A stretch of 64,000 bases of DNA from JAAXHV01 sp965207165 (lineage in GTDB: Bacteria; Pseudomonadota; Gammaproteobacteria; Eutrophobiales; Eutrophobiaceae): positions 4,092,001 through 4,156,000 of the forward strand of contig OZ242265.1 in NCBI GenBank assembly GCA_965207165.1. Reading direction: 5' to 3'. Every line of letters begins with the position of its first letter. Position 1 is the stretch's first letter. The position numbers and the translations under genes are program-made. Below, in pieces: positions 27,851-36,176 of the stretch. Under the pieces are notes generated by a model. The model saw only the letters and a list, made by a program, of their open reading frames with translations. It made no database searches and was not told where the DNA came from.

Positions 27851-28426
27851 TCAATTATTAGGAAAATCCCACTCCACTACAGCAATATCCAGCTTATCCT
27901 TGTAGAGACGACGCAAAAGCTGGGCAAAGGCGTGCTGATTCTTGCTCAATGAATCTTTTGCCCTGACATTTTTCGCCTCTCTGAATGCAATTCTACCGTC
28001 AGGGAAAACCGCCATTACATCTGGTAGTCCTCCGAGCCGCCCCTGATTATTCTTGCGTATATAATTAAGAATCTGAACCAGCCTTTCGTTATCAGAAATG
28101 CAGATCAGATTATGGTTAACCAGAACAGGTTTCGTACCCCATAATTCTGTAAAAGCTGCCATGTCAGCACCCTTGTTAATGAGTTCTTCAGCGATCAACG
28201 CACCGATAGGCACCTGCCTGTTTCCTCCTGTGTTTACATAGTGCTCGCTCTGCCTCGGTGTCTCTTCGGCATCAAACCAGCTTTGACCGGGCAACAGAGT
28301 GTATGTTTTTTTGTACGGCAGAAGGTTGCCACTGGTCCACTGTTTTCTTATTAGCCGAACATCTTGGCCGCCCAACATGATTGTGGTTTCATCACTCACG
28401 CTATTTTCTACCCGAAAGCCAACCAC
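27851..28426 (-). CDS. Putative PD-(D/E)XK (VRR-NUC-like) nuclease
   Basis: Up to 191 residues; the start is uncertain (28426, or the ATG at 28378). The C-terminal region has the signature of a VRR-NUC/Holliday-resolvase-like PD-(D/E)XK fold: GGLPDVMAVFPDGRIAFREAKN supplies the Asp and the E-x-K, followed by LSKNQHAFAQLLRR with the conserved Gln. This is the pattern of nucleases acting on branched or phage DNA. The N-terminal 80 residues are not recognised. It is followed on the same strand by a 97-residue unknown gene. It lies between the ShosTA-like pair and nirBD in an AT-rich patch, consistent with acquired defence or mobile cargo. Confidence 0.6.
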   Translation of the reverse strand: MVGFRVENSVSDETTIMLGGQDVRLIRKQWTSGNLLPYKKTYTLLPGQSWFDAEETPRQSEHYVNTGGNRQVPIGALIAEELINKGADMAAFTELWGTKPVLVNHNLICISDNERLVQILNYIRKNNQGRLGGLPDVMAVFPDGRIAFREAKNVRAKDSLSKNQHAFAQLLRRLYKDKLDIAVVEWDFPNN

Positions 28427-29146
28427 AATATCGAACCTGCCATAATTACTTTCAGGCCATACGTAATTCCACGTATCCCACCGAAATACATTACAGCTAC
28501 CAAAAAAAACAATGCTATCAAACTAACCGATTGCAACGTCATATCTGACATGTCTACCTCAGGGCAGGATTAGTATAGGAAAGTTGATGGACTGTTCTTG
28601 AATACGGGTTGCGAGTTTAGCGTATACCCGACCTTTCAGGCAAGCCATAACACTTCGCGCGATTTCCCTTGCATTTCCCATCCTGATTACATATCGGCTT
28701 TGCAGGCGTTAATTCTGTTTCAAAGATGCCACACCCTGTCGGTATTACATCGGTGGCTCTTTACTGTTACTTCCAGTCCCTTGATGTGTTCCAGCACTAT
28801 CTTGGGTCGGGTTGCATGATCGTCATATATCCTGGCAACCCATCACTGATTTCTTCAACTATATAGCTCTCCACACTATCAGTTCAATTGCTGATATTCC
28901 GGCATCCGCTACTGTCGGGTTACTCGTTAAATGCCACAGTCTGGGACGGCATCGGGCAGCTCTCCGGGCGCGGACGAATAGACGGGGACATCCTTTATCC
29001 CGAAATGTTGGCAGTGGCCCGACACCTTTTGTCGGGGTACACATTGTCTGGGAAAGGAAACTGCAATGATTGTAGACATGATTGTGTATCTAACAGCGGG
29101 ATTTTGGGACTTGGTGGGCAAGGAGCGCCATTCCGTTGATATAAAG
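28427..29146. other. 720-base intergenic region, no gene seen
   Basis: Several short open frames on both strands have no coding signature. It separates the AT-rich cargo from nirBD. I see no clear terminator for nirBD. Confidence 0.45.
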
Positions 29147-29512
29147 TCAGGTGCCCCGGCCTAAGCCGGACTCCTGCCTGGCGCAAATATCGTCGATGTT
29201 CAGAAGCACTTCTCCTCCCTCTCCGACCTGGGCTGATATGGTGCATACCGGGGTATAACTGTCGTCATCCGCTGTACCATCAGCCAGATTGATCACAAGA
29301 TTATGCAGCGGGCATGTCACCTTGTCGCCATGGACGATCCCCTGGCTGATTGGACCCTTACGGTGCGGGCATCGATCCTCCAGCGCAAAGATTTTATTGT
29401 CCTCAGTACGGAAGACTGCGATTCTGCAACCGGGAGAGATTACTACCCGTGAACCTGCGACAGGTATATCATCCACGCTTCCGATACTCGCCCAGCAATC
29501 AGAGGACATCAC
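29147..29512 (-). CDS. nirD: Nitrite reductase (NADH) small subunit, Rieske-type
   Basis: 121 residues, the expected size for NirD. It has an intact Rieske [2Fe-2S] motif pair: CPHRKGP near residue 48 and CPLHN near residue 67. The enteric NirD has lost these ligands, so this belongs to the iron-sulfur-binding type found in many assimilatory and dissimilatory NirBD enzymes. It is the partner of the large subunit NirB in the cytoplasmic six-electron reduction of nitrite to ammonium. Its ATG overlaps the nirB stop by four bases (29509-29512), indicating translational coupling. Confidence 0.9.
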   Translation of the reverse strand: MMSSDCWASIGSVDDIPVAGSRVVISPGCRIAVFRTEDNKIFALEDRCPHRKGPISQGIVHGDKVTCPLHNLVINLADGTADDDSYTPVCTISAQVGEGGEVLLNIDDICARQESGLGRGT

Positions 29513-31953
29513 GCCAGCTCCAGTGTTCCGAGTTCCTTGAGCGGGGCGAACTCATGTCGATCATGGCCTTTAACTCTCTCTTCCCAGGGGTCGAGTTGAT
29601 AGTATTCCTGTGAGTGGGCAAAGCGCGCATACAATGCCTTGCGGTTGGCCGCATCGTCCACAACCGCATCCCGGATCGAATCGATGCCGATGCGTTTCGC
29701 CCACTTGTAGATTCGTTCCAGGTAATGCCCCTGTTCCCGGTACAACTGGATTACGGCAGCCACCATTTCTATTGCATCATCTTCGTTATCGACATGGCCC
29801 AACAGTTCGGTCTCTCTCACGTCCATACCGGCAGCGCCGGCAAAGTGGACGTCATACCCGGATTCCACACACACAATACCTACGTCCTTACAAGTTGCCT
29901 CAGCACAGTTCCTGGGGCATCCGGACACGGCCATTTTTACCTTTGCAGGCGTCCAGGACCCCCACAGGAATTTTTCCAGGCGGATACCCAGCTTCGTCGA
30001 ATCCTGGGTGCCAAAACGGCACCATTCCTTGCCTACACAGGTTTTTACCGTTCTTATGGCTTTGCCGTAGGCATGTCCCGAGACCAGGCCGACCTTGTTC
30101 AGGTCCGCCCAGACGGCAGGCAGGTGTTCTTTTTTCACGCCCAGCATATCGACGCGCTGGCCGCCGGTTACCTTGACTGCAGGGATGTTGAATTTATCGA
30201 CCACGTCCGCAATGGCCCGAAGCTCACCGGAAGACGTGACCCCTCCCCACATTCTCGGCACCACGGAATAGGTGCCGTCCTTCTGGATGTTGGCATGGAC
30301 CCGTTCATTAATGAATCGTGACTGGTTGTCGTCAACGTATTCTCCCGGCCAGGAAGCCAACAGGTAGTAGTTGAGAGCAGGCCTGCATTTGGCGCAACCA
30401 CCGGAACTCTTCCATTCCAGTTTCTGCATAAGGTCCGGAATGGTCTTTATATTGCGCGCGCTGATGAGCCGGCGTACGTCGGAATGGCCCAGGTCTGTGC
30501 ACCCGCACAGGGGTGTAACCTCTGCGGGCCGGTACGAGTCACCGAGTCTCAGGAGCAGCAGTTGTTCCACCAGGCCGGTACAGGTCCCGCATGAGGCGGA
30601 TGCCTTGGTGCACGCTCGCACCCCCTCGAGTGTGGTCAGGTTTTTCTCATCGATCGCCTGCTTGATCATGCCTTTGGATACGCCGTTACATCCGCAGATG
30701 TCCGCATTATCCGGCAGGGACGCCACGGCTGCCGTCGGATCCTGGGCCGCGCCCTCCGCATAACCGGGGCCGAAGATCATGTAATCGCGAATGCCGGATA
30801 TATCCGTCCTGTCCTTGATCATCTGGAAGTACCAGCCCATGGAGGAGGTATCACCGTAGAGGACGGTGCCGACCAGATGATTGCCTTCGATGACGAGCCG
30901 TTTGTAGACACCCTGGTTCGGATCCCGCAGAACAATCTCCTCCCGGTTATCTCCGTCGGCAAAGTCACCGGCGGAATACAGATCAATCCCGGTCACCTTT
31001 AATTGCGCTGCAGTAATCCGCTTCTCAAAGTGTTGTTCCTCATTTCCGAGTAACGTGGCAGCGGCAACGTTCGCCATCTCATAAAGCGGAGCAAGCAGCC
31101 CGTATACTTCTCCGTCGAATTCAGCGCATTCTCCTATTGCGAGAATGTCCGGGTCGGACGTGCGCATGTGCTTATCGACTACGATCCCTCTATCCGTTTG
31201 CAAACCGGCATTCTCGGCCAGCCAGACGCTGGGACGAATTCCCACGGCCATGATAACGATATCCGCCTGGATACTGCTGCCGTCCTTGAACAGCACGCCC
31301 TTGACATGCTCATCACCGGTGATAGCTTTCGTATGCCTGCCCGTCAACACCCGGATGCCGAGCGACTCGATGGCGCGTTGTAACAGGTGGCCGGCTGTCT
31401 CATCCAGTTGGCGATCCATAAGTGTAGGATTACGATGCACTACCGTCACTTCCATGCCCCGGTTGCGCAGTCCTGCAGCCGCCTCCAGACCGAGCAGTCC
31501 GCCGCCTATTACCACTGCCTGTCTCTTGGTTTCAGCCGCGGCCAGCATAGCCTTCACGTCATCCAGATCCCGGTAGGAAAGCACGCCTTCCTTGTCATGT
31601 CCCGGCACATCGAGGATGACCGGCGATGACCCGGTTGCGATCAATAACCTGTCATAAGGTTCCGCAATTCCATTGACGGCTTTAACGATTTTTGCTTCCC
31701 GATCAATTTCGGTGACCGGGCAACCGCGGTAGAGAATAAAGTCGTGTTTGAAATACCAGTCGTCCCCGTGAATGATGGTTCTCTCGAACTCTTCCTCGCC
31801 GGACAGGACCGGAGACAGCATCACACGGTTATAACTTACGCGGGGTTCGGCATTGAAAATCGTGACGTTATAGGCATCAGGGTCCGCTTCATTCAGCTTT
31901 TCCAGGGCGCGGCTGGGCGCCATTCCATTCCCTACAACGATTAGTTCTTTCAT
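29509..31953 (-). CDS. nirB: NAD(P)H-dependent nitrite reductase large subunit
   Basis: 814 residues, close to the usual NirB length. The domains are in the expected order. A FAD/NAD(P)H pyridine-nucleotide-disulfide oxidoreductase module occupies about 1-300 (VVGNGMAPSR; VVIGGGLLGLEAA near 147-160). BFD-like [2Fe-2S] segments carry C420, C422, C455 and C458, with a second Cys set at 483/485 and 520/523. The C-terminal sulfite/nitrite reductase domain has the siroheme/[4Fe-4S] ligands CVGKEWC (C639, C645) and CPRNC (C679, C683). It reduces nitrite to ammonium in the cytoplasm with nirD. No siroheme synthase (cysG), nitrite transporter or nitrate reductase gene is nearby, unlike common nir operons. 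This is the one clearly metabolic operon in the window. Confidence 0.95.
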   Translation of the reverse strand: MKELIVVGNGMAPSRALEKLNEADPDAYNVTIFNAEPRVSYNRVMLSPVLSGEEEFERTIIHGDDWYFKHDFILYRGCPVTEIDREAKIVKAVNGIAEPYDRLLIATGSSPVILDVPGHDKEGVLSYRDLDDVKAMLAAAETKRQAVVIGGGLLGLEAAAGLRNRGMEVTVVHRNPTLMDRQLDETAGHLLQRAIESLGIRVLTGRHTKAITGDEHVKGVLFKDGSSIQADIVIMAVGIRPSVWLAENAGLQTDRGIVVDKHMRTSDPDILAIGECAEFDGEVYGLLAPLYEMANVAAATLLGNEEQHFEKRITAAQLKVTGIDLYSAGDFADGDNREEIVLRDPNQGVYKRLVIEGNHLVGTVLYGDTSSMGWYFQMIKDRTDISGIRDYMIFGPGYAEGAAQDPTAAVASLPDNADICGCNGVSKGMIKQAIDEKNLTTLEGVRACTKASASCGTCTGLVEQLLLLRLGDSYRPAEVTPLCGCTDLGHSDVRRLISARNIKTIPDLMQKLEWKSSGGCAKCRPALNYYLLASWPGEYVDDNQSRFINERVHANIQKDGTYSVVPRMWGGVTSSGELRAIADVVDKFNIPAVKVTGGQRVDMLGVKKEHLPAVWADLNKVGLVSGHAYGKAIRTVKTCVGKEWCRFGTQDSTKLGIRLEKFLWGSWTPAKVKMAVSGCPRNCAEATCKDVGIVCVESGYDVHFAGAAGMDVRETELLGHVDNEDDAIEMVAAVIQLYREQGHYLERIYKWAKRIGIDSIRDAVVDDAANRKALYARFAHSQEYYQLDPWEERVKGHDRHEFAPLKELGTLELA

Positions 31954-32636
31954 GACATATCTCGCTTACTCTTCAGGGAAGTTCTAACGAGACTATACCG
32001 GACTTTTCAGAGTGCGCAAAACCAAATGCATTTATTTCTCACAAAGTCAACGGTGTATCGTCAGTGAATTTGATGTACACCTTCCAGGGCGCACCCTGCG
32101 GGTGTCTTTCGGACGGGTAAATTCGTTCCTGGCGTATTTGTAGCGGTACCAGCAGAGGGTCGGACTTGAGTGCCAGGATTGTTCTTGCAGACCATCATTC
32201 AGGCCCGTTCATCCCGACAAGGGGTCCCGGTACGCAGGATTAATCTATACCTGTATTCAATGGGTGTACTCAACCCGCAACAGGCGCCCGTTACGGCCCG
32301 GCAGCCGAACTGCATATTCCCGTCTATCCCCAACGGCATTGTTGGACATAACGTAGGATACATTAAATATTCATTTCTAAATACATTGGCAGAATCAGTG
32401 CGTTAGAGGTATAGTTAGAAACCCTGTCGTCAATGAAGCGACGGGTGAATCCTGCCCGTTGATGTCCGTGTTGAGAAATGATGAGGATTTTTGAGAGAGA
32501 CAATCTCAGGAATGTGGCAGGATGTTTATTTCAGGCCTGAAAATAGTCTTCACTTCAATCAGTTACTGTTCAAACTCACAGCCTGCTTCGCCATCGTTTA
32601 CCCGTTGTCAGGGCGCGCCCGGTAAGGCGTCGAGCA
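31954..32636. other. Intergenic region between nirB and the phosphoesterase gene
   Basis: About 680 bases with no recognisable gene. It must contain the nirBD promoter on the minus strand near 32000-32100, but I could not identify a convincing FNR or NarL site by eye. Confidence 0.45.
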
Positions 32637-33383
32637 TTATACCTCTAAGGTGACGGTCCGCATGGGGTCATAGCCGGGCCTTGGTCTCGTGCCTGGGTAG
32701 CCGCGTGGGTTACCCACCACGTGGGTTGACCCTTCCCGATAGTCGAACGGGCTATGGGTGTGACCTGAGATCCAGAGTCGGGGTTTCACGAATTCGACCA
32801 GGGCTGCGTTGTCGTTGATGAAGTACGGGTTCATGGGGTCGTCTTCGTAGGTGTTCAGATCCAGGGCGCCGAGGGAGGGCGGGAAATGGGTGATCACGAC
32901 ATCGAGCTGGCCTTCGAGTTCGGCCAGTTTTCTTACCGTGGCCTGGTATTCTTCCTTGTGTTTGAAGACGTCCCATCCCGCTACCAGGTTGAAGTCGTTG
33001 ATCGCGCGGGCGAACTTGAAGGGATTCTCTCCCCAGAAATCCGAACAAAGACAGGCGCCGTACCAGCTCAGGCCGCCCCATTGCAGCAGATCGTTGTCCA
33101 GGTAGTGGAAGTCAGGCCTCTCATCGGCAAAGTTCCGCCAGAATTTGTTGACGGTCTCCTTGTCCGAGTGGTAATACTCATGGTTGCCCGGCACCAGGAT
33201 GATGGGAGAAATCAACAGTTCTAATTCAATAAAGGACATGCCGAACCAGCGATTTCCGTCTGTGATGTCGCCTGCCAGTACCAGGATGTCCCGCCCCGGG
33301 TCCGGTTTGAATACTCTCTCCGGGTACGGGGAACTGCCTGTTTCCAATTCGAGGTGCAGATCTGAGGCAATCTGGATTTTCAT
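32637..33383 (-). CDS. Calcineurin-like metallophosphoesterase
   Basis: About 248 residues from ATG 33383, where MKIQIASDLHLE begins the fold. An upstream in-frame extension to 33437 comes from IS3 remnant sequence and is not native. The dimetal-site motifs are all present: SDLHLE, LAGDITD, GNHEYY, THFPPS and ISGHTHSPFDY. Such cytosolic enzymes hydrolyse phosphomono- or diesters (including nucleotides and cyclic nucleotides); the substrate cannot be read from the sequence. It stands alone, with an IS3 end fragment immediately upstream that may have replaced the original promoter. Confidence 0.85.
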   Translation of the reverse strand: MKIQIASDLHLELETGSSPYPERVFKPDPGRDILVLAGDITDGNRWFGMSFIELELLISPIILVPGNHEYYHSDKETVNKFWRNFADERPDFHYLDNDLLQWGGLSWYGACLCSDFWGENPFKFARAINDFNLVAGWDVFKHKEEYQATVRKLAELEGQLDVVITHFPPSLGALDLNTYEDDPMNPYFINDNAALVEFVKPRLWISGHTHSPFDYREGSTHVVGNPRGYPGTRPRPGYDPMRTVTLEV

Positions 33384-33417
33384 TGAGCTGGCTTTGACGG
33401 ATGCAGTGATGGAATAG

Positions 33418-33473
33418 CCGGTCATGCAAAGCGGCATGGCTCTACTGTCGGGTCTCCGGAATTCCCAGAGTCG
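33418..33473 (-). mobile_element. IS3-family right-end remnant
   Basis: Sequence cggtcatgcaaagcggcatg and the following gtctccggaattccc ... ttca match the right end of the complete IS3 element (22160-22220) with several differences. No transposase sequence is attached. It abuts the 5' end of the phosphoesterase gene. Confidence 0.75.
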
Positions 33474-33483
33474 TTCATTTTAG

Positions 33484-33541
33484 TTCAACGTCGAATTGAG
33501 AGAAGGCGGCTGGAGCAGGAAAGAGGAGAAGAAATGCGATA
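33484..33541 (+). repeat. Dispersed repeat, copy 1 of 2
   Basis: About 58 bases beginning ttcaacgtcgaattgagaga and containing ggcggctggagcagga. They recur with about 85-90% identity at 57729-57786. Flanking sequences differ. Here it lies 10 bases from an IS3 end remnant, so it may be part of a decayed element. Confidence 0.75.
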
Positions 33542-33717
33542 CCTTTTCTGTCTTTCTGGAGAATCCTGCTCCTGCCATGGCTGAATCTGAAGCTTCATTC
33601 TTTCTTGTTAATAAAGGGCAGGCTTTTCGACCCGCCCTGAATGGGGCACTGCCATAGACCGGGAGGGTTTATGACATCACCGACAGCATAGCATCTCATA
33701 GTTGAGATTGCCAATAG

Positions 33718-33765
33718 TTAGGAAAGCCCCTGTTAGGAAAGCCCCCTGTTAGAAAGCCCCCGTTT
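33718..33765 (+). repeat. Short tandem repeat, about three 15-16 bp units
   Basis: Three head-to-tail copies of gttaggaaagcccct (with one-base length differences) lie in otherwise non-coding AT-rich sequence. Function unknown. Confidence 0.75.
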
Positions 33766-34136
33766 GGGAGATGTCCGGGAGTCGAATATATAATATAACC
33801 TATTGTGTTTAATGAAATATAATGTGAAGCATGTTGTCTATTCCAACATTATTTTTGGGCTGTTTTTATGAAGGTTTTGTGTTTTTATCTTCCTGCAACA
33901 TGGAAATGACTTCCTGCAGGTTTTAGTTCAGTTACATATGGCCCAGTTTCTTTGCACTCATTTCTCACAGAAAAGGGCAGAACGACTTTCTCCCAGATCA
34001 GGCCTACAGTAGATGAGGGGAAAGGGCTAAACCAAATATTTCAAACCTCGATTATCAAAGGCTGGTTTGGTCCCTTCTAACACATCAATCACACGCTTAT
34101 TGATCTTTGGATTTTCAATTGCCCCAGATTCATACT

Positions 34137-34722
34137 CTATTGTGTTTCGGTATCGAGATGTGCGTAGATTATTTGTTCCGCATCACAGACTACAGCAAGA
34201 TTTGGATTGTGTGTAACGACTATAACCTGTCGGTGGTTTTTTGCTTTAGTGAGGCGATGAACCAAGACATTGTATGTTGTTTGGTTATCAAGGTTTTCTT
34301 CCGGCTGATCAATCACTAACGGTATGTCACTGTTATCAATCATGAGGTAGAATACTAACAACAATAGCCCCCTTTGCCCAGGAGATAACTGATATAGTTC
34401 ACTATTACCAAATTGCAGTTTATACCGAGGGATAAGAAATGATAAGGAATAGAGATAATCATATACTTCTTCTAGTTTCACACCTGACTTAAGCTGATCT
34501 GTTGCCCGAACAGACGACGTGAGTACGTCTTCACGCATATCTTTGTGTAGACAATCGTGAATATAATCAACAAATTCAATGACACTATTTTCATCATCTA
34601 AATCAATAGCATTAACTGTTGATTGAATTAATTTTTCACTATCTTCAATACCCGAGAAGGTTCCCCTTGCACCATGGTTAATTCTCTCAAAAAAAAATCT
34701 ACCCGAGTTGCTGACATTTGCT
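34137..34722 (-). pseudogene. C-terminal fragment of a TrlF-like / SMC-type ATPase
   Basis: The frame is open from 34722 to the stop at 34137, but the protein clearly lacks its N terminus. The remaining sequence has features of the ABC-type ATPase head of TrlF-family or AAA_13-like proteins: NHGARGTFSGIEDSEKLIQ, the signature-like YQLSPGQRGLLLLVFYL, Walker B-like IPLVIDQPEENLDNQTTYNVL and the H-loop VVTHNPNLAVVCDAEQIIYA. A TGA at about 34723 and unrelated repA-like sequence mark the break. TrlF-type ATPases are frequent in accessory and defence regions; this one cannot be functional. Confidence 0.7.
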
Positions 34723-35213
34723 CAACGCGGCACGGCGGGAAAACATTATATGTTACTATTTGATGCCATCGCTCGACTGGCAACGACCAATTTTACTGCA
34801 GACGCCAAAACGGGGGTTACCACATTCTTTCGCTTGTTAAGTCAATACAAAATGAAAACATATCATGGCCCTGATGAGCACCTGTCAAGTTGCGAGGTTA
34901 CGCTATCGCATATAGTCTTTAACGCCATTGATTCCAACAAAGCAATTACTTGCATTCTGATTACTTTCGCCTGAGAAAGCCGATAGAGCGCCGTATTTAC
35001 GAACTGGCTGTCAGACATTGCAGTCAGCAACCCAGCTGGGGCATCCCGTTTGAATCACTGCTGAAACTATCAGGTTCTCAACGTTCCAAGAAAAAGTTTC
35101 GAGAGATGATAGCACACCTCATACAGGCTAATCGCTTGCCGGAATTTCTAGTTGCCCATGATGAGGTAACGGATATTCTTACGTTTATGAAGATCAACAC
35201 ACCGATGCAGTGA
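34708..35213 (+). pseudogene. Plasmid replication initiator (RepA-like) remnant, frameshifted
   Basis: Two overlapping frames together read as a replication initiator A-like protein. The first (34708-34974) gives LFDAIARL ... EVTLSHIVFNAIDSNKAIT. A one-base shift near 34945 moves into the second frame (to 35213), giving LHSDYFRLRKPIERRIYELAVRHCSQQPSW ... LLKLSGSQRSKKKFREMIAHL. The DYFRLRKPxERRIYELAxxHC block is characteristic of this initiator family. The N-terminal part is missing, cut at the junction with the TrlF-like fragment. It is evidence of former plasmid backbone in this region. Confidence 0.72.
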
Positions 35214-35372
35214 ATTGTCAGAGTCAGTCCGAACTGGCCTGCCCCCTAAAGGGAACTTCAGAGAAGAAAACCGTATTCCGGTTTTGCATTCCGAATGACA
35301 AGATTCATTTTTTCAGTTATTTTGTCAGCCAAAACCATGCCTTGATTTACTTTCACTTAAGTGATTTAAAAC

Positions 35373-35597
35373 ATGAATACGAAAATGAAAAATGAGTACA
35401 CGATTCTCATCGAGAAAGATGAGGATGGTTACTATGTCGGCAGCATCCCCGCGTTGCCGGGATGCCACTCCCAGGCCAGGTCGGTTGACCAGCTAATGGA
35501 GAGGATGGAAGAGGCCATCGCACTGTGGCTTGAGGTCGAGCAGGAAATTGACCCCAGCCCGCTGGAATGGGTAGGGATACAAAGACTGGCAGTATGA
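35373..35597 (+). CDS. hicB: HicB-family antitoxin
   Basis: 74 residues (70 if started at the second ATG, 35385). The partial RNase-H-like HicB fold is clear: YTILIEKDEDGYYVGSIPALPGCHSQARSVDQLMERMEEAIALWLE. HicB proteins bind and inhibit the HicA mRNA interferase. The order here is hicB then hicA, with the hicB TGA overlapping the hicA ATG (35594-35597). The antitoxin is intact while its toxin is disrupted. Confidence 0.88.
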   Translation: MNTKMKNEYTILIEKDEDGYYVGSIPALPGCHSQARSVDQLMERMEEAIALWLEVEQEIDPSPLEWVGIQRLAV

Positions 35598-35841
35598 GTA
35601 AAATGCCCCGTCTTACGGGCGATCAAGTGATCCAGGCTTTGCGCAAGGAAGGATTTAATATAGCAAGACGCAAAAGCAGCCATGCAAAAGCAGCCATATT
35701 ATGCTGAAACACCCGGACGGACGGGGTACGGTGATACCGGTGCATTCCGGTGAAACCATTGGCGCGGGGCTCATGTCAAAAATTCAAAAGGATATTGGTG
35801 TAGACCGAGAATACTTTATTCGGATACTAACGGTCAGATAA
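35594..35841 (+). pseudogene. hicA: HicA toxin disrupted by a 14-bp tandem duplication
   Basis: From ATG 35594 the frame reads as a HicA double-stranded-RNA-binding-like mRNA interferase (MSKMPRLTGDQVIQALRKEG...ARRKSSH), then breaks. The 14-mer gcaaaagcagccat occurs twice in tandem (35670-35683 and 35684-35697). Deleting one copy restores a continuous frame through HIMLKHPDGRGTVIPVHSGETIGAGL...DREYFIRIL to the TAA at 35839-35841. In the present state translation ends at a TGA near 35705 after about 37 residues. The catalytic His in the SHHIM-like motif lies at the lesion. Confidence 0.9.
35670..35697 (+). repeat. Perfect 14-bp tandem duplication within hicA
   Basis: Two adjacent copies of gcaaaagcagccat. 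Loss of one copy by slippage or recombination would repair hicA exactly. Confidence 0.95.
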
Positions 35842-36176
35842 CCTGTTGACGGCAGTCCAATTTTATAAGCCATTCGTCCGGCTAACACCGCGAGTACCCA
35901 CCCATGCTCTTTTTACAAAGGGAATTATATGCCTGGATGTACCAGACCAAAAATCGCACTATGGCACACACATTGATCTGTTAGATACAATTCAAATTAA
36001 TATGCCTCTTTTTCAGAAGGCTCAATTTTGCCCGGTTGGCTTTGTGTGCCCTGCTCCCGCCAAGGTACAAGCCGCGGCGCGTATCAATATAGGTAAGCTG
36101 CGCGCGCTGTTACCGCTGAGTCCGGCCTTAGCCATTCCCTCATTTCAAACAATACTATCAAAGGGTACCTGCCGCC
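35842..36176. other. Spacer between hicA and the Wadjet-like operon
   Basis: An open frame spans most of this region but overlaps the next gene's start and has no ribosome site or recognisable domain; I treat it as non-coding leader that should hold the operon promoter. Confidence 0.45.

Larger units (their letters stand above)
33474..34136. other. AT-rich intergenic stretch with short repeats
   Basis: No gene. It contains the dispersed repeat at 33484, a possible hairpin agggcagg...cccgccct (about 33615-33640) and the tandem repeat at 33718-33765. Confidence 0.45.
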
